DNA of 64,000 nucleotides from Roseivirga echinicomitans (GCF_001592935.1 NZ_LRDB01000002.1:186001-250000); one strand, 5' to 3'. Shown: positions 19,320 to 29,241, counted from the stretch's first letter. The notes: a model not told the origin generated them from the letters alone. Numbers and translations are program-made.

Positions 19320-19952
19320 ATGAATAAGTTCTCAGAAGAGCAGTGGATCAACTCAGTTGATCAGCTCGCGCAAAATGATTTTGTGGTCATTGATGATTTT
19401 CTCGATAAGCAATTATTTGAGAGCATCCGTACCTATTTTCTTAATCGCCTTGAGGTGGATGGGTTTTCTGACGCGGCCATTGGTGCATTAAATCAAAAAC
19501 AGCTGGAGAAGTCCATTCGAGGAGATAAAATTTATTGGTTAGAAAGAAAGAATGACATAGAAATGGAGCCGTTCTTCCAACTGTCAGACGAGTTAATCCA
19601 ACAGCTGAATCAGCTTTGTTACCTCAGTCTTTCGGGTTGCGAATTTCATTTGGCACATTACCCAATAGGTGCCTTTTACAAAAAGCACATCGATCAGTTT
19701 AAAGGCAGAAGTAATCGCCTGATCTCGGTGATCATATACCTTAATGTGGGCTGGAAGCCAGGAGATGGGGGAGAGCTTAAGATTTTTAAAGAGAACGGAG
19801 AAGAACTGTTGGTTGAGCCTTTGGCTGGCAGGTGCGTAATGTTTAAGAGTGACACTGTGCCCCACGAGGTGATGAAAACTCAAGTGAATCGCTACAGTTT
19901 AACAGGCTGGCTTTTATACCAGCCTTCCACTTTAGGCTACCTGTTAGGCTAG
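19320..19952 (+). CDS. 2-oxoglutarate/Fe(II) oxygenase, prolyl-4-hydroxylase type
   Basis: 210 aa. The double-stranded beta-helix residues are visible: H123 and D125 (YKKHIDQF), H182 (VPHEV), and R191 to bind 2-oxoglutarate (NRYSLTGWL). LISVIIYLN and GGELKIF are the standard flanking strands. Bacterial members often hydroxylate proline or other residues in proteins; the target is not evident. The start is the first ATG of the frame. Convergent with the downstream EEP gene, two bases apart. Confidence 0.88.
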   Translation: MNKFSEEQWINSVDQLAQNDFVVIDDFLDKQLFESIRTYFLNRLEVDGFSDAAIGALNQKQLEKSIRGDKIYWLERKNDIEMEPFFQLSDELIQQLNQLCYLSLSGCEFHLAHYPIGAFYKKHIDQFKGRSNRLISVIIYLNVGWKPGDGGELKIFKENGEELLVEPLAGRCVMFKSDTVPHEVMKTQVNRYSLTGWLLYQPSTLGYLLG

Positions 19953-19954
19953 GG

Positions 19955-20797
19955 TTATCGCTTTAAAATTGCCTCAACTACAACCGGTAAATGATCAGAA
20001 GGGTACTTTTTATCTTTAGAATCGCTTAGTACTGCATACTTTCTTACTTCAACCCGATAAGGGTTTGTGAAAATATAGTCGATGCGTCTGGTTACAGGCT
20101 CGTTGAACTTAAACCCATTGAAGGTGCCTTTTGGCCCAAAAACTAAGCCTGTGCTGAAGTGGCGTGCATCATTCATTTTTGAACTTAGCTTTTGTATTGG
20201 CTCAGACTCAGGTTCAAGGTTTAAGTCTCCCATTAGAAAAACGGGAAGGTTTTCCATGTTCAGTTTGTTGATTTCTGTAATAATAAGGTCAACGCTATTG
20301 ATCCTTGCAGAATCGCCAACATGATCAAAATGAGTGTTAAAAACCCAGAATTTTTGATTGGTAGTTTTGTCTTGAAATAAGGCGTATGTACAAATTCTTT
20401 CTAGTGCTGCATCCCAGCCTACGCTTGGCTTTTCAGGAGTTTTTGAAAGCCAAAAGGTATTTTGATTGATGAGTTCTAGTGTTTCGCTTTTATAGAAAAT
20501 GGCAGTGTATTCTCCTGCCGACTCTCCATCATCTCTGCCCACTCCAACATGGTTATAGGTAGGTAACGCATCTTCCAAAAATGCAACTTGATGTGATAGC
20601 CCCTCCTGAATCCCTAATACATCTGGTTCGATAAAGTTAATTTGGTTGGCCAGCCAGCGTTTGCGCAATTCCCAATGATTTTCTCCGTCATTTGGATTGT
20701 CATATCGAATGTTGTAAGTCATCAATTTAATTGGGGTTTGCCCAAAAAGGCCGACCGAGAGTAAAAAGGAAAATAGGAGAAAGACTGATTTACGCAT
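19955..20797 (-). CDS. Secreted endonuclease/exonuclease/phosphatase family protein
   Basis: 280 aa from the ATG at 20797, which gives a signal peptide ending near LFGQ. The frame runs open to 20857 but the extra 20 residues would bury the signal. EEP fold motifs: MTYNIRYDN, IQEGLSHQV (metal-binding Glu), FNTHFDHVG (catalytic His), MGDLNLEPES (Asp/Asn pair) and SDHLPVV at the C-terminus. Substrate unknown: phosphodiester hydrolase of nucleic acid or lipid head group are both possible. Periplasmic or exported. Confidence 0.85.
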   Translation of the reverse strand: MRKSVFLLFSFLLSVGLFGQTPIKLMTYNIRYDNPNDGENHWELRKRWLANQINFIEPDVLGIQEGLSHQVAFLEDALPTYNHVGVGRDDGESAGEYTAIFYKSETLELINQNTFWLSKTPEKPSVGWDAALERICTYALFQDKTTNQKFWVFNTHFDHVGDSARINSVDLIITEINKLNMENLPVFLMGDLNLEPESEPIQKLSSKMNDARHFSTGLVFGPKGTFNGFKFNEPVTRRIDYIFTNPYRVEVRKYAVLSDSKDKKYPSDHLPVVVEAILKR

Positions 20798-20969
20798 GAG
20801 GCAAAGTTCGGAATTGATTTGGAGATAATAAAACAATATGTCCGATAGGGTATTCAAATTTTAGGCCAGAGTTGGAAAGTAGTCCTGAACCAATCTTAGG
20901 GCCAAATCGTGCTTCATTTATTCTATTAGTTTGATTATCGGATAAATGTATTCAATGTGATAGCTATAA

Positions 20970-20997
20970 AAAGGAAAAGGTGCCCGTCTGGCACCTT
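20970..20997 (-). terminator. Terminator downstream of the 21063 gene
   Basis: Minus strand AAGGTGCC/GGCACCTT hairpin followed by TTCCTTTTT. A second short hairpin GGATTAC-TAT-GTAATCC lies at 21023-21039. Confidence 0.7.
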
Positions 20998-21062
20998 ACC
21001 TCTCCCAAACACTACTATGACTGGATTACTATGTAATCCAACGTCTAGCAAAATTTTTAACT

Positions 21063-21743
21063 CTAAGTCATCTCATTCATTATCGGTCCCAAATAAAAGA
21101 GAGAAACCGTACCTCCAGCGTCTGAGGATGCTCTTTGGATATTGCAAATGGGTTTTGTTTGTGGAATTGGTATAGCAGGAGCTCCCAAAGGTTTTCTATC
21201 GCAATAGGGAGGGGCCACACTTGCTGTGCATATATCACAAGCATATGGATAAACACCTATGTTCCCAATATTTTCGCCAAGTGGGCCGTTTTTGAATTTT
21301 ATAACATCCGGATGGTTTGGTCCAGCGTTCCATTTATCCCCATCTGTCAATAGAAATTTCATATAGGAATTAGCTCCCGATACATTGCTAATGTCCACAG
21401 TTTCCCAACCTTTTGGATTTGAAGTGTATGAGTTTAAAGTGAATTCAGCCAAATTGATACCCATAGGAAAATCATCCGTAGGACAGCTGAGAGGAGGAGA
21501 ATTGAATGCTATATTTCCACTGAGCACTTCGCCTTTAGGAGGTGTATAAGCGATGAATTTACTAGGTGCTAGCGTGAAATAACCCTGAAGTGGGTGGATT
21601 ACATTTTTAATGAATGGCATTTTGTTGATATTAGAAATATAATCCTCTCCTTGATCTAAAGTAAGATATACGCTCACTTCTTCTGTCCAGTCGTTGATGA
21701 TTATAAATTCAGTAGTTCCCATATTGTCTTGTTTGGTCATCAA
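21063..21743 (-). CDS. Hypothetical protein, possibly thaumatin-like
   Basis: 226 aa, no signal peptide. Beta-rich, with the block FPMGINLAEFTLN followed by TVDISNVSGAN and many Pro/Cys near the C-terminus (YPYACDICTAS, PPYCDRK). This order (Gly-rich strand, 'x-D-I-S-x-V-x-G' loop, Cys-rich tail) reminds me of thaumatin-like folds in bacterial hypothetical proteins, but I cannot confirm it. Divergent from the gene at 21929. Function unknown. Confidence 0.65.
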   Translation of the reverse strand: MMTKQDNMGTTEFIIINDWTEEVSVYLTLDQGEDYISNINKMPFIKNVIHPLQGYFTLAPSKFIAYTPPKGEVLSGNIAFNSPPLSCPTDDFPMGINLAEFTLNSYTSNPKGWETVDISNVSGANSYMKFLLTDGDKWNAGPNHPDVIKFKNGPLGENIGNIGVYPYACDICTASVAPPYCDRKPLGAPAIPIPQTKPICNIQRASSDAGGTVSLFYLGPIMNEMT

Positions 21744-21890
21744 TACGCTTTTGTATAATTCTTACTTTATGCGTTTGATCTAATGTTTAAGGCATTTCAA
21801 AATTGGACTATAAAAAAGAGGTTTTAATCCGCTGTAAGTAGTAATTTCACGATACCACTTTAGGGGTATGCGCTCTATATATCAAGCCTG

Positions 21891-21898
21891 TACTTTTG
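21891..21898 (+). promoter_or_regulatory. Probable -7 box (TACTTTTG) for the 21929 operon
   Basis: Matches TAnnTTTG. No clean TTG at -33. If used, transcription would start near 21903, inside the longest frame, which argues for the ATG at 21929 as the true start. Confidence 0.45.
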
Positions 21899-21928
21899 AA
21901 GGGATTTCAACTAAAACCAATAATAATT

Positions 21929-22378
21929 ATGTCATTAACAAGTCAATATCCATTAGGCCCCGGTGGGAGCTATGGTTCAGCCGAATGCCTCTTAGCCACG
22001 GGGATGCAGTTTGAAGATGTAAAGGGAGACAAAGGTGTGCCTAAGCTTTTCGCTCCCCATTTGAAAATGGTAAAGAATGAAAGTACAAAGTGTTCTGAGC
22101 TGAGCATTATGTTCCATGCGCCTTCCAATTTTGTACTCGATGCTAAATCTGCAATTGTTTGCGATTACATGGGGACAGAGCTTTTTGTTTTTGTAAACTT
22201 ATCTCAGGTAGGCACAGTAAGTGATTTTTTTCAGTGTTTCAACCTTAATTTGACTTTTACACAGGAGTTTTCTAGAAAATTAATAAAGAGAAATATTTTC
22301 GTGATACCTGTTCATGGTGATCCTGAAGAAGGCGAGATAGGTAAAATTAGCGGAGAAGGTAACGAACAAGTAGATTAA
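21929..22378 (+). CDS. Hypothetical protein upstream of histidine kinase
   Basis: 149 aa from the ATG at 21929 (SLTSQYPLGPGG). An in-frame ATG at 21896 overlaps the likely -7 box and is rejected. No signal peptide, membrane helix or recognised domain. The chain is mixed alpha/beta with an acidic C-terminal tail (GDPEEGEIGKISGEGNE). It ends 12 bp before the histidine kinase and is probably cotranscribed with it, so a role in that signalling pathway is possible but unproven. Confidence 0.65.
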   Translation: MSLTSQYPLGPGGSYGSAECLLATGMQFEDVKGDKGVPKLFAPHLKMVKNESTKCSELSIMFHAPSNFVLDAKSAIVCDYMGTELFVFVNLSQVGTVSDFFQCFNLNLTFTQEFSRKLIKRNIFVIPVHGDPEEGEIGKISGEGNEQVD

Positions 22379-22390
22379 TTAAATTAGACC

Positions 22391-24778
22391 ATGGGATCAA
22401 AGCTTATGTTTCGAACATCATTTTTTACTCTAACATTGGGTCTCGTGGTCTTTTTTATGCCTTTTTTAGTAAAGGCAATGCATTATCAGGATCAATCAAA
22501 AATAACCATCCTTCAGGCCCAAGCGGAAGAAATAGGCAAGAGCAATATTGATTCTGTTTTGCTCTTACTAAAAAAAGCTGAAGATTTAGCCTCTCCTAAA
22601 ACACTCGAAAATGTTCAAGCTGAAAGCGAGTGGGTAAAGGCAAAAACCTATTACGCTTTAAAAGATTATGGGGAGTCGAAGCGCTATTCTTTGACAGCTA
22701 TAGAAAAAGCGACCAACACTCAGAATTATCAGGTGCTTGCGAAGGCCTATAATTTAATGGGAGTCCTGGAAAAATTCAACGGAGACCTTAATTTGGCGGA
22801 AGTCCATTACCGGAAAAGCCTAGAGAATAGAAGAATGCTTTCAGATTCTGTAGGAATGTCTAAAACCCTTCAAAACTTAGCGAATATTTTTAGAGACCAA
22901 GGGGTTCGCGACAGTGCTTTTATTTACTACCAAAGGAGTATTGATATCAAACTAGAGCTAAAGGATACCACTTCACTGGGTATCACTATTACCAATCTTG
23001 GGGTTTATTATGCTGAAATAGGGCAATATGATAAAGCGATTGAAAAGTACAATGAGGCCAATGTTTTTTATGAAAAAACTAATTTTCAAGAAGGAATTGC
23101 CAAGAATTGGAATAACATCGGAAGTTGCTACAACAACACGGGTTTCTTTAAACTAGCACTCAATTTTTATTTGAAGAGCTTGACGATGTACAGGTCTTTG
23201 GATAATCTTAAGTTAGATGAAGCACATACTATAGAGAATGTTGGGGTATTGTACAAAAGGTTGTCTGATTTACCACTTGCCTTAGAATACTTCGATAAAA
23301 GTTTGGCCATCTATGAATCTCTCAATAGTGAAATTAGAAAGGCATCGGTCTATTTACACTTAGCTGATGTTTACCTGCAAGAAAATTCGCCCGAACGAGC
23401 TTTAGAATATTTGAAATTGAGTGAAAAAATATATGCCGATAGAGGCAGAAGCCAAGATTTAGCTATGGTACACCACGGTTATGGTTTTGCATACAAGCAG
23501 CTAAAGGATTACGATAAAGCCAAAGCTTATTATAAAGAAAGTATTTTAAGAAAAGAAGAACTAAAGGATTCTGACGATTTGGGCCAAACTTACAACAGTT
23601 TAGCCGTAACAAATTACGAAACTAAAGAGTATGCCCAAGCTTTACGGAATTATCAGAAAGCTTATGATATAGCTAAAGAGCTTAAATTGCCTACGCTGAT
23701 CCGTAAATCGTTACTGGGGCTTTCAGAAGTTAATCAAGCTTTAGGTCGTTCATCCAAAGCCTATGATTATCGTCTTCAATACGAAGTGGTAAAGGATAGT
23801 TTGAATAATGTTGAGAAAGCCAGCCAATTGGCTGAAATTCGAGAAATCTATGAGTCTGAAAAGAAGGATAAGCAGATTTCACAATTGGAACTGGAAAATG
23901 AAGTGGTAAATGCTAAAAGTGAAGCAAATGCGGCCTTGGCCCAAAAGGAAGCTGCTAATAAGCTAGTATTTATCATATTGGCGATTACACTTTTTGTTTT
24001 GGCCTTAATCTTCTACTTCTATTTCAGACAGCGCCTTGTACTGACTAAACTGAAGGTAAATGAAGAGAAGGAATCACGAAATAAAGAGGTAAACCAGTTG
24101 ATGATTCAGCAGCAAACCAAAACCCTAGAGGCTATGGTGGAAGGGCAGGAGCAAGAACGAAAAAGAATAGCGAAGGAATTGCATGATCACTTTGGGAGTT
24201 TAATGGCTACCGTCAAGGTGAACTTAACCACAGTAGCTGCTAATAAGGAAGTGACTCCTGAAAGTGAGAAGCAAATGAATACTTTAGCCAAACTTGTGGA
24301 CCAAGCCTGTGTGGATATCCGAAGCCTTTCACATTCAATGCACGTAGGTATTTCAGAGACGTTTGGTCTAGTGCCGGCATTAAAAGATTTAGCTCACTCT
24401 ATTTCTCAATCAGGAAAAATTCAGGTGTCGTTTCATTCCTCTAATTGTTCTGAAAAACTTGATTCATCCATCGAGGTGACAGCTTATCGGGTTGTTCAAG
24501 AGTTGGTGAGTAATGTCTTAAAACATGCAAAAGCCACTAAGCTCACATTGCAATTAACCTGTTTAGACGACATTATAAATATTATTGTTGAAGACAATGG
24601 TCGTGGTTTTGATGCTGATTTCCTTATGAAAAACTCTCAAGGAATGGGGCTTAAAAGCTTGCAAGAAAGAATTACTGAATTGCATGGTGAATTTGAAGTG
24701 GATAGTAGGCCTGAAAAAGGGACAACTGTTATTATTGATTTGCCCATATCCATTGAACAAACCCTATTGAAAGTATGA
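22391..24778 (+). CDS. TPR-containing sensor histidine kinase (HisKA_3/HATPase_c)
   Basis: 795 aa. N-terminal signal/anchor, then tetratricopeptide repeats (~40-480; e.g. AIEKYNEANVFYEK, ALRNYQKAYDIAK) expected in the periplasm. A coiled coil (~480-520) and a membrane helix (~523-545, LVFIILAITLFVLALIFYFYF) follow. The kinase core has the HisKA_3 box ELHDHFGSLMATVK with phospho-acceptor H598, and a HATPase with the N box ELVSNVLKHAK and G boxes DNGRGF and GMGLKSL. It phosphorylates the NarL-type regulator whose start codon overlaps its stop (ATGA). TPR kinases of this type are common in Bacteroidota; the signal is unknown. Confidence 0.93.
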   Translation: MGSKLMFRTSFFTLTLGLVVFFMPFLVKAMHYQDQSKITILQAQAEEIGKSNIDSVLLLLKKAEDLASPKTLENVQAESEWVKAKTYYALKDYGESKRYSLTAIEKATNTQNYQVLAKAYNLMGVLEKFNGDLNLAEVHYRKSLENRRMLSDSVGMSKTLQNLANIFRDQGVRDSAFIYYQRSIDIKLELKDTTSLGITITNLGVYYAEIGQYDKAIEKYNEANVFYEKTNFQEGIAKNWNNIGSCYNNTGFFKLALNFYLKSLTMYRSLDNLKLDEAHTIENVGVLYKRLSDLPLALEYFDKSLAIYESLNSEIRKASVYLHLADVYLQENSPERALEYLKLSEKIYADRGRSQDLAMVHHGYGFAYKQLKDYDKAKAYYKESILRKEELKDSDDLGQTYNSLAVTNYETKEYAQALRNYQKAYDIAKELKLPTLIRKSLLGLSEVNQALGRSSKAYDYRLQYEVVKDSLNNVEKASQLAEIREIYESEKKDKQISQLELENEVVNAKSEANAALAQKEAANKLVFIILAITLFVLALIFYFYFRQRLVLTKLKVNEEKESRNKEVNQLMIQQQTKTLEAMVEGQEQERKRIAKELHDHFGSLMATVKVNLTTVAANKEVTPESEKQMNTLAKLVDQACVDIRSLSHSMHVGISETFGLVPALKDLAHSISQSGKIQVSFHSSNCSEKLDSSIEVTAYRVVQELVSNVLKHAKATKLTLQLTCLDDIINIIVEDNGRGFDADFLMKNSQGMGLKSLQERITELHGEFEVDSRPEKGTTVIIDLPISIEQTLLKV

Positions 24779-25413
24779 TACGCGCCTTACTTGTAGATGA
24801 TCATCAATTATTTGGTGAAGGAGTACGCTCTATGTTTAAGCCAAATGATGGAATTGAAATTGTGAAAATTACAACAAATGGCAATAACGTTCCTTCAATA
24901 CTTTCTGAAATTGAGGTGGATATGATTCTGATGGATATCAGTATGCCTTTGATTGATGGTGTTGGGGTATTAGAGTTAATGAAAAGCAAAGGGTTGGATG
25001 TACCTGTTTTGATGCTCACCATGCACCAAGATATGAAGTACATCAGAAAATCTTTAGAAACTGGTGCACAAGGCTATATTCTTAAAGATGCTTCGAAAGC
25101 AGAACTGACGGAGGCAATAGAAAAAGTGAGTAGAAGAGAAAACTATTTTCACCCCAAAATCAATAATCAAATTTTCGACTACTTACGTGGTACTAAAAAC
25201 CCTAGTCAAGGGGATTTAGTAGATCAGCTTTCTGATAGAGAAAAGGAAATTATTGGCTGTATAGGCAAGGGAATGAACAGTAAAGCTATTGCCGAAGCAC
25301 TTTTTATCAGTGAGCATACGGTTAAAACTCACCGTAGAAACATTATGCACAAACTGGCGGTAAAGAACACGGCAGAGTTAGTTACCTATTCAATGGAGAA
25401 GGGGATTATTTAG
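24775..25413 (+). CDS. NarL/FixJ-family response regulator
   Basis: 212 aa. Receiver domain ~1-120 with the acidic pair DD near the start (LLVDDHQLF), the phospho-acceptor Asp in MILMDISMPL, and Lys in YILKDAS. LuxR-type HTH ~145-208 (LSDREKEIIGCI, SEHTVKTHRRNIMHKL). Overlaps the kinase gene by 4 bp, so translation is coupled and the two form a classic two-component pair. Probably a transcription factor; targets not evident in the window. Confidence 0.95.
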   Translation: MIRALLVDDHQLFGEGVRSMFKPNDGIEIVKITTNGNNVPSILSEIEVDMILMDISMPLIDGVGVLELMKSKGLDVPVLMLTMHQDMKYIRKSLETGAQGYILKDASKAELTEAIEKVSRRENYFHPKINNQIFDYLRGTKNPSQGDLVDQLSDREKEIIGCIGKGMNSKAIAEALFISEHTVKTHRRNIMHKLAVKNTAELVTYSMEKGII

Positions 25414-25437
25414 CCCTATTAACATTTCTCATTAATT

Positions 25438-25946
25438 TCAGTTTTTTGGTTTGATGGGAATCCACATTTCTTCTTCTGAATTAGGGTCAGCATTTTTATA
25501 TTTCTCACCCAGTATCTCAAAGTGAGGTCTATTGTCTAAATCATAATCCGATTTTGGAAGCCAGGTTCCGAAAATATAACCGAAAATTTGGTGGCGGTGC
25601 TAGAACCTTTGTAATCGAATACCGCGTAAAGCCCTTCTTCTAGATTGAAATTTTCCATTCCTTCAGGAATAGGGCTAGAGCCTAAAACTTCAACCCCTGC
25701 CCATTTTTCAAAAACTTGATCAAACTGACCAAGGGTCAATGGTTCTGAATACACCTGCATCGAAATGAAATTGGAGTTAAGCGCATTAACTATTTCTTTT
25801 CTTCTGGGCATAAAACTGCTCCAAAGTTCATGGGCTCGATTGTTGGTAAGCGACATCTTTAATCGCTTACCAATAATTCTTTTTTGTGCTAAATTCTCAA
25901 TTCGGGGCTCAATATTTATCCGAAAAGTTGGCTTATTGTTTGGCAT
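25438..25946 (-). pseudogene. GyrI-like / AraC effector-binding domain gene, frameshifted
   Basis: The reading frame from the ATG at 25946 encodes a GyrI-like small-molecule-binding protein (ENLAQKRIIGKRLKMSL ... EGLYAVFDYKGSST) but leaves frame near 25587. The other frame then continues perfectly with IFGTWLPKSDYDLDNRPHF and WIPIKPKN to a stop at 25438, which is the normal family ending. Restoring one A in a run of three would rebuild the gene, so this is a single-base deletion or a sequencing error. The start overlaps the amidohydrolase stop codon by 14 bp, suggesting an operon. Confidence 0.8.
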
Positions 25947-27651
25947 CATAAAGTACTTTCCCACCAACAATGGTCATGGCAACTTTTGTGTTCAGAATTT
26001 CGGCCTCAGGAATCGTCATGATGTCCTTATCAAAAACAGTAAAGTCTGCTACTTTCCCAACTTCAATACTGCCCTTAAAATCTTCTTCAAATTCGCTGAA
26101 AGCACCAAAAATGGTAAATGATTTTAAAGCCTGGTCTCTGGACATTTTCTGATTAGGTTCAAAACCACCTTCAGGCAATCCCGCTAGTGTTTTTCTAGAA
26201 ACAGAAGCATAAAATGAAGGGATTGGATCAACTGGTTCTACTGGAGCGTCAGTTCCGTTAGGTATAATGGCCCCGGATTTAAGTAAGTCTTGCCATACAT
26301 AAGCACCTTCTTCAATTCTTGCTTTACCTAACCTGTCAATTGCCCAAGGTCTATCTGAACTCATGTGAATCGCTTGCATGGCAGGAATGACTCCTAGTTC
26401 GCCAAAACGAGGAATATCAGCACCACTTAAATGTTGTGCATGCTCAATTCTAAATCGATGGTCTGTGGCCAACTCAGGATACTTTTCGAAAGCAGTTTGA
26501 TAACGATCTAGGATTTCTCGGTTGGCACGGTCGCCAATGGCATGAGAACATACCTGAAAGCCATGTTGAAGGCCTTTTTCCGAAACCTCTGTGACTACTT
26601 CCATCGGAAGGGTTTCATGACCTGTATGTCCCGCTCTGTCAGTATAGTCTTCTAAAAGCCAAGCACCGCGAGGCCCTAAGGCTCCATCGCAGTTTAATTT
26701 GATGGAACGAACAGTTACATAATGATCTGGGTCAATCATTGGGCCGCTTTCATACCAACGCTCTAATAGCTCTGGCGATCTTCCGCTCAGCATTACATAC
26801 ATTCTGATACCCAGTTTTCCCTCTGTTTTAAATTTTCCCAAGCGGTCGATAAAACCCTGACCTGAACCCGCATCGTGAAAACTGGTAATTCCTTTTTCCA
26901 AACATTCCTGAATGGCCATTTCCAAAGCTTGCTCGTCCTTGTCTTCGGTACTTTGAGGCACTAAACGACCAACCAATCCAGAAGCACGTTCAGTGAATAC
27001 ACCTGTCGGGTTACCTAAGTCATCTTTGATGATCTCTCCACCTTCTACTTCGCTGGACAGTTGTTCAAGGCTCAACCGGTTGACACCGGCTAGCTGCATC
27101 GCTTTTTCATTAGCAAAAGTTGCATGTCCACTCGCGTGTCGAAGATAAACAGGATTGTCAGGAGAAACTTCGCTTAATTTATCATGTGTTTGAAAGCCCT
27201 TGACCATATTGTCTGGACGTTCAATCCATTTGTCTTGATGCCAGCCACGGCCTGTAATCCATTCGCCTGGTTTTGCATTTTGAACGGCTTCTGCTACTTT
27301 CTCCACCAATTCATCGTAGGTTTTAACGTACATCAAATCTAATTCGAGCTTGTTGTAACCAATCCCCATCAAGTGTCCGTGAGATTCGATAAACCCTGGT
27401 GTCATGGTTTTGCCTTCAAGGTCAATCACTTTCGTGTTTTTGCCTTTCATGGCATCAATTTCAGCCAGACTTCCTGTGGCCAAGATCATTCCGTCTTTTA
27501 CTGCAACCGCTTCTACTTTCGAATTGCTTATGTCTGAGGTATAGATATGGCCATTGGTGTAAATGGTGTCAGGTGTATTTATTGAACTGCAAGAGAGAGC
27601 TGTGAGCACAAGAAAGAGCCCAAGGCAAAGGAGTTTAGAAGTAAGTTTCAT
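25933..27651 (-). CDS. Lipoprotein amidohydrolase, YtcJ-like
   Basis: 572 aa. Lipoprotein signal with Cys in LTALSCSS. Metal-dependent hydrolase TIM barrel: GKTMTPGFIESHGH (HxH equivalent), later conserved SHAIGDRAN and RIEHAQH, and the catalytic Asp in NGTDAPVEP. C-terminal small beta domain (GKVADFTVFDKD). Such enzymes hydrolyse amides of unknown substrates at the cell envelope. The Cys suggests a membrane anchor. First gene of a pair with the broken GyrI-like gene. Confidence 0.88.
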   Translation of the reverse strand: MKLTSKLLCLGLFLVLTALSCSSINTPDTIYTNGHIYTSDISNSKVEAVAVKDGMILATGSLAEIDAMKGKNTKVIDLEGKTMTPGFIESHGHLMGIGYNKLELDLMYVKTYDELVEKVAEAVQNAKPGEWITGRGWHQDKWIERPDNMVKGFQTHDKLSEVSPDNPVYLRHASGHATFANEKAMQLAGVNRLSLEQLSSEVEGGEIIKDDLGNPTGVFTERASGLVGRLVPQSTEDKDEQALEMAIQECLEKGITSFHDAGSGQGFIDRLGKFKTEGKLGIRMYVMLSGRSPELLERWYESGPMIDPDHYVTVRSIKLNCDGALGPRGAWLLEDYTDRAGHTGHETLPMEVVTEVSEKGLQHGFQVCSHAIGDRANREILDRYQTAFEKYPELATDHRFRIEHAQHLSGADIPRFGELGVIPAMQAIHMSSDRPWAIDRLGKARIEEGAYVWQDLLKSGAIIPNGTDAPVEPVDPIPSFYASVSRKTLAGLPEGGFEPNQKMSRDQALKSFTIFGAFSEFEEDFKGSIEVGKVADFTVFDKDIMTIPEAEILNTKVAMTIVGGKVLYDAKQ

Positions 27652-27710
27652 TATTTAAGGATTGATTTTGCTGATGAATCTAATCCTTTTGGCTGAAACC
27701 TACAATGGCT

Positions 27711-28721
27711 TTATATACCACTCAAGAATTCTAGGGTGTCAACGCCATCGGCATAGTCCGAAAGTTCTGGCTGCTGTGCTTTTCCTAAAGGAATGCTTCC
27801 TTCGTACCAGCCATTAGCCGAAACCACACATTGAATTTTCTCATGGTGTTTGGCAAGTGTAAGGTCTAGTTCAGCTTCGCTATTGTAATACTCATAGAAC
27901 AGGACGGAAATAGGAGAAACTAATGCTTCACTTTCTCTCATTAAAAAGAAACCAGAATCGAGGTGTGGTTCGCCATTTACCAGATAGATAGATTTATTGT
28001 AATCGTAATTATTACGGTATTTATGATGATCCAGTACAGTTTCATAACCCATAAGGGCATCGATCAACTTTACAAAGTCATAACCCTTAGGCGCATAGAT
28101 TTTGGAGATGTTTCTACAGCCTAAACCAAAGTATTGGAAGTAATCTTTACCAAAATTAGTGAGTTCTTCAGCTGTTTCATCGCCTTTGATTACCGCCACA
28201 GCTGTTCTGTTTTGTCTGATAATGTGTGGGTGGTTAGCAAAGTAATGTTTGAAATAGCGGGCACTGTTATCAGAACCGGTGGCAACAATGGCATCCGCCT
28301 CGTTCATTCGTTCCGCATGAATAATATTGGCACCGAGTGTTTCCGAAATATCTTTGATTTCCGAAATCATAAATTGCATCAGCACTTTGTCTTGAGAGGA
28401 TAGCTTGACCATGGCTTTGTGCCCAGAAATAAGCACAGACAGTAGGTCATGAAAACCAACCAACGGAATATTACCTGCCATCACCAAACCTACCTTTTTT
28501 GGAGCGTTAGGTTCAAGTTTGTAATTATCGGTCCACGCAGAAAGCGATTCTTCAGAAAGCGAATCCCCCCAAGCATTAAACGCCAGTTGAACGCTTTCCG
28601 GTGTAAACCACGAATTTCCGTTGCCTGCCCTGAAACATAAATCATCAACTTCAACTTCCGTTAATGATTTAATGCGTTCTCCTAATTGAGCAAAAGCCTG
28701 TATTCTTTCCTTAAGTACCAT
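27711..28721 (-). CDS. LuxC-like acyl-CoA reductase
   Basis: 336 aa. Belongs to the LuxC acyl-CoA reductase family of the aldehyde dehydrogenase superfamily, which reduces acyl-CoA to fatty aldehyde with NADPH. Visible are the Rossmann-like GLVMAGNIPLVGFHD, the catalytic Cys region YFGLGCRNIS, and IRQNRTAVAVI. Shorter than luminous LuxC, as usual for Bacteroidota homologues, which are regularly found next to a ferredoxin, as here (divergent, 151 bp apart). A -7 box TATTTTTG lies at 28746-28739. Confidence 0.85.
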   Translation of the reverse strand: MVLKERIQAFAQLGERIKSLTEVEVDDLCFRAGNGNSWFTPESVQLAFNAWGDSLSEESLSAWTDNYKLEPNAPKKVGLVMAGNIPLVGFHDLLSVLISGHKAMVKLSSQDKVLMQFMISEIKDISETLGANIIHAERMNEADAIVATGSDNSARYFKHYFANHPHIIRQNRTAVAVIKGDETAEELTNFGKDYFQYFGLGCRNISKIYAPKGYDFVKLIDALMGYETVLDHHKYRNNYDYNKSIYLVNGEPHLDSGFFLMRESEALVSPISVLFYEYYNSEAELDLTLAKHHEKIQCVVSANGWYEGSIPLGKAQQPELSDYADGVDTLEFLSGI

Positions 28722-28738
28722 ATTCTGTAAATCTTGGG

Positions 28739-28788
28739 CAAAAATACACCTTAAGTTTACTTCAAAGTAAAAATAGTGATTAGTTTTG
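28739..28788. promoter_or_regulatory. Divergent promoters with central palindrome
   Basis: Minus strand TATTTTTG (28746-28739) faces the acyl-CoA reductase; plus strand TAGTTTTG (28781-28788) faces the ferredoxin. Between them is a perfect 16-bp palindrome TTTACTTCAAAGTAAA reading TTTACTT-CA-AAGTAAA (28756-28771), over the expected -33 region of both promoters. Neither promoter has a clean TTG. Confidence 0.5.
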
Positions 28789-28842
28789 CGGCAAATAAAA
28801 ACCTTTGGCGAGGAAACTTCGTCAGATAGTTTTTGTTTATGA

Positions 28843-29217
<375 letters not shown>

Positions 29218-29241
29218 GCGAGTATACAAAAGATATATATG

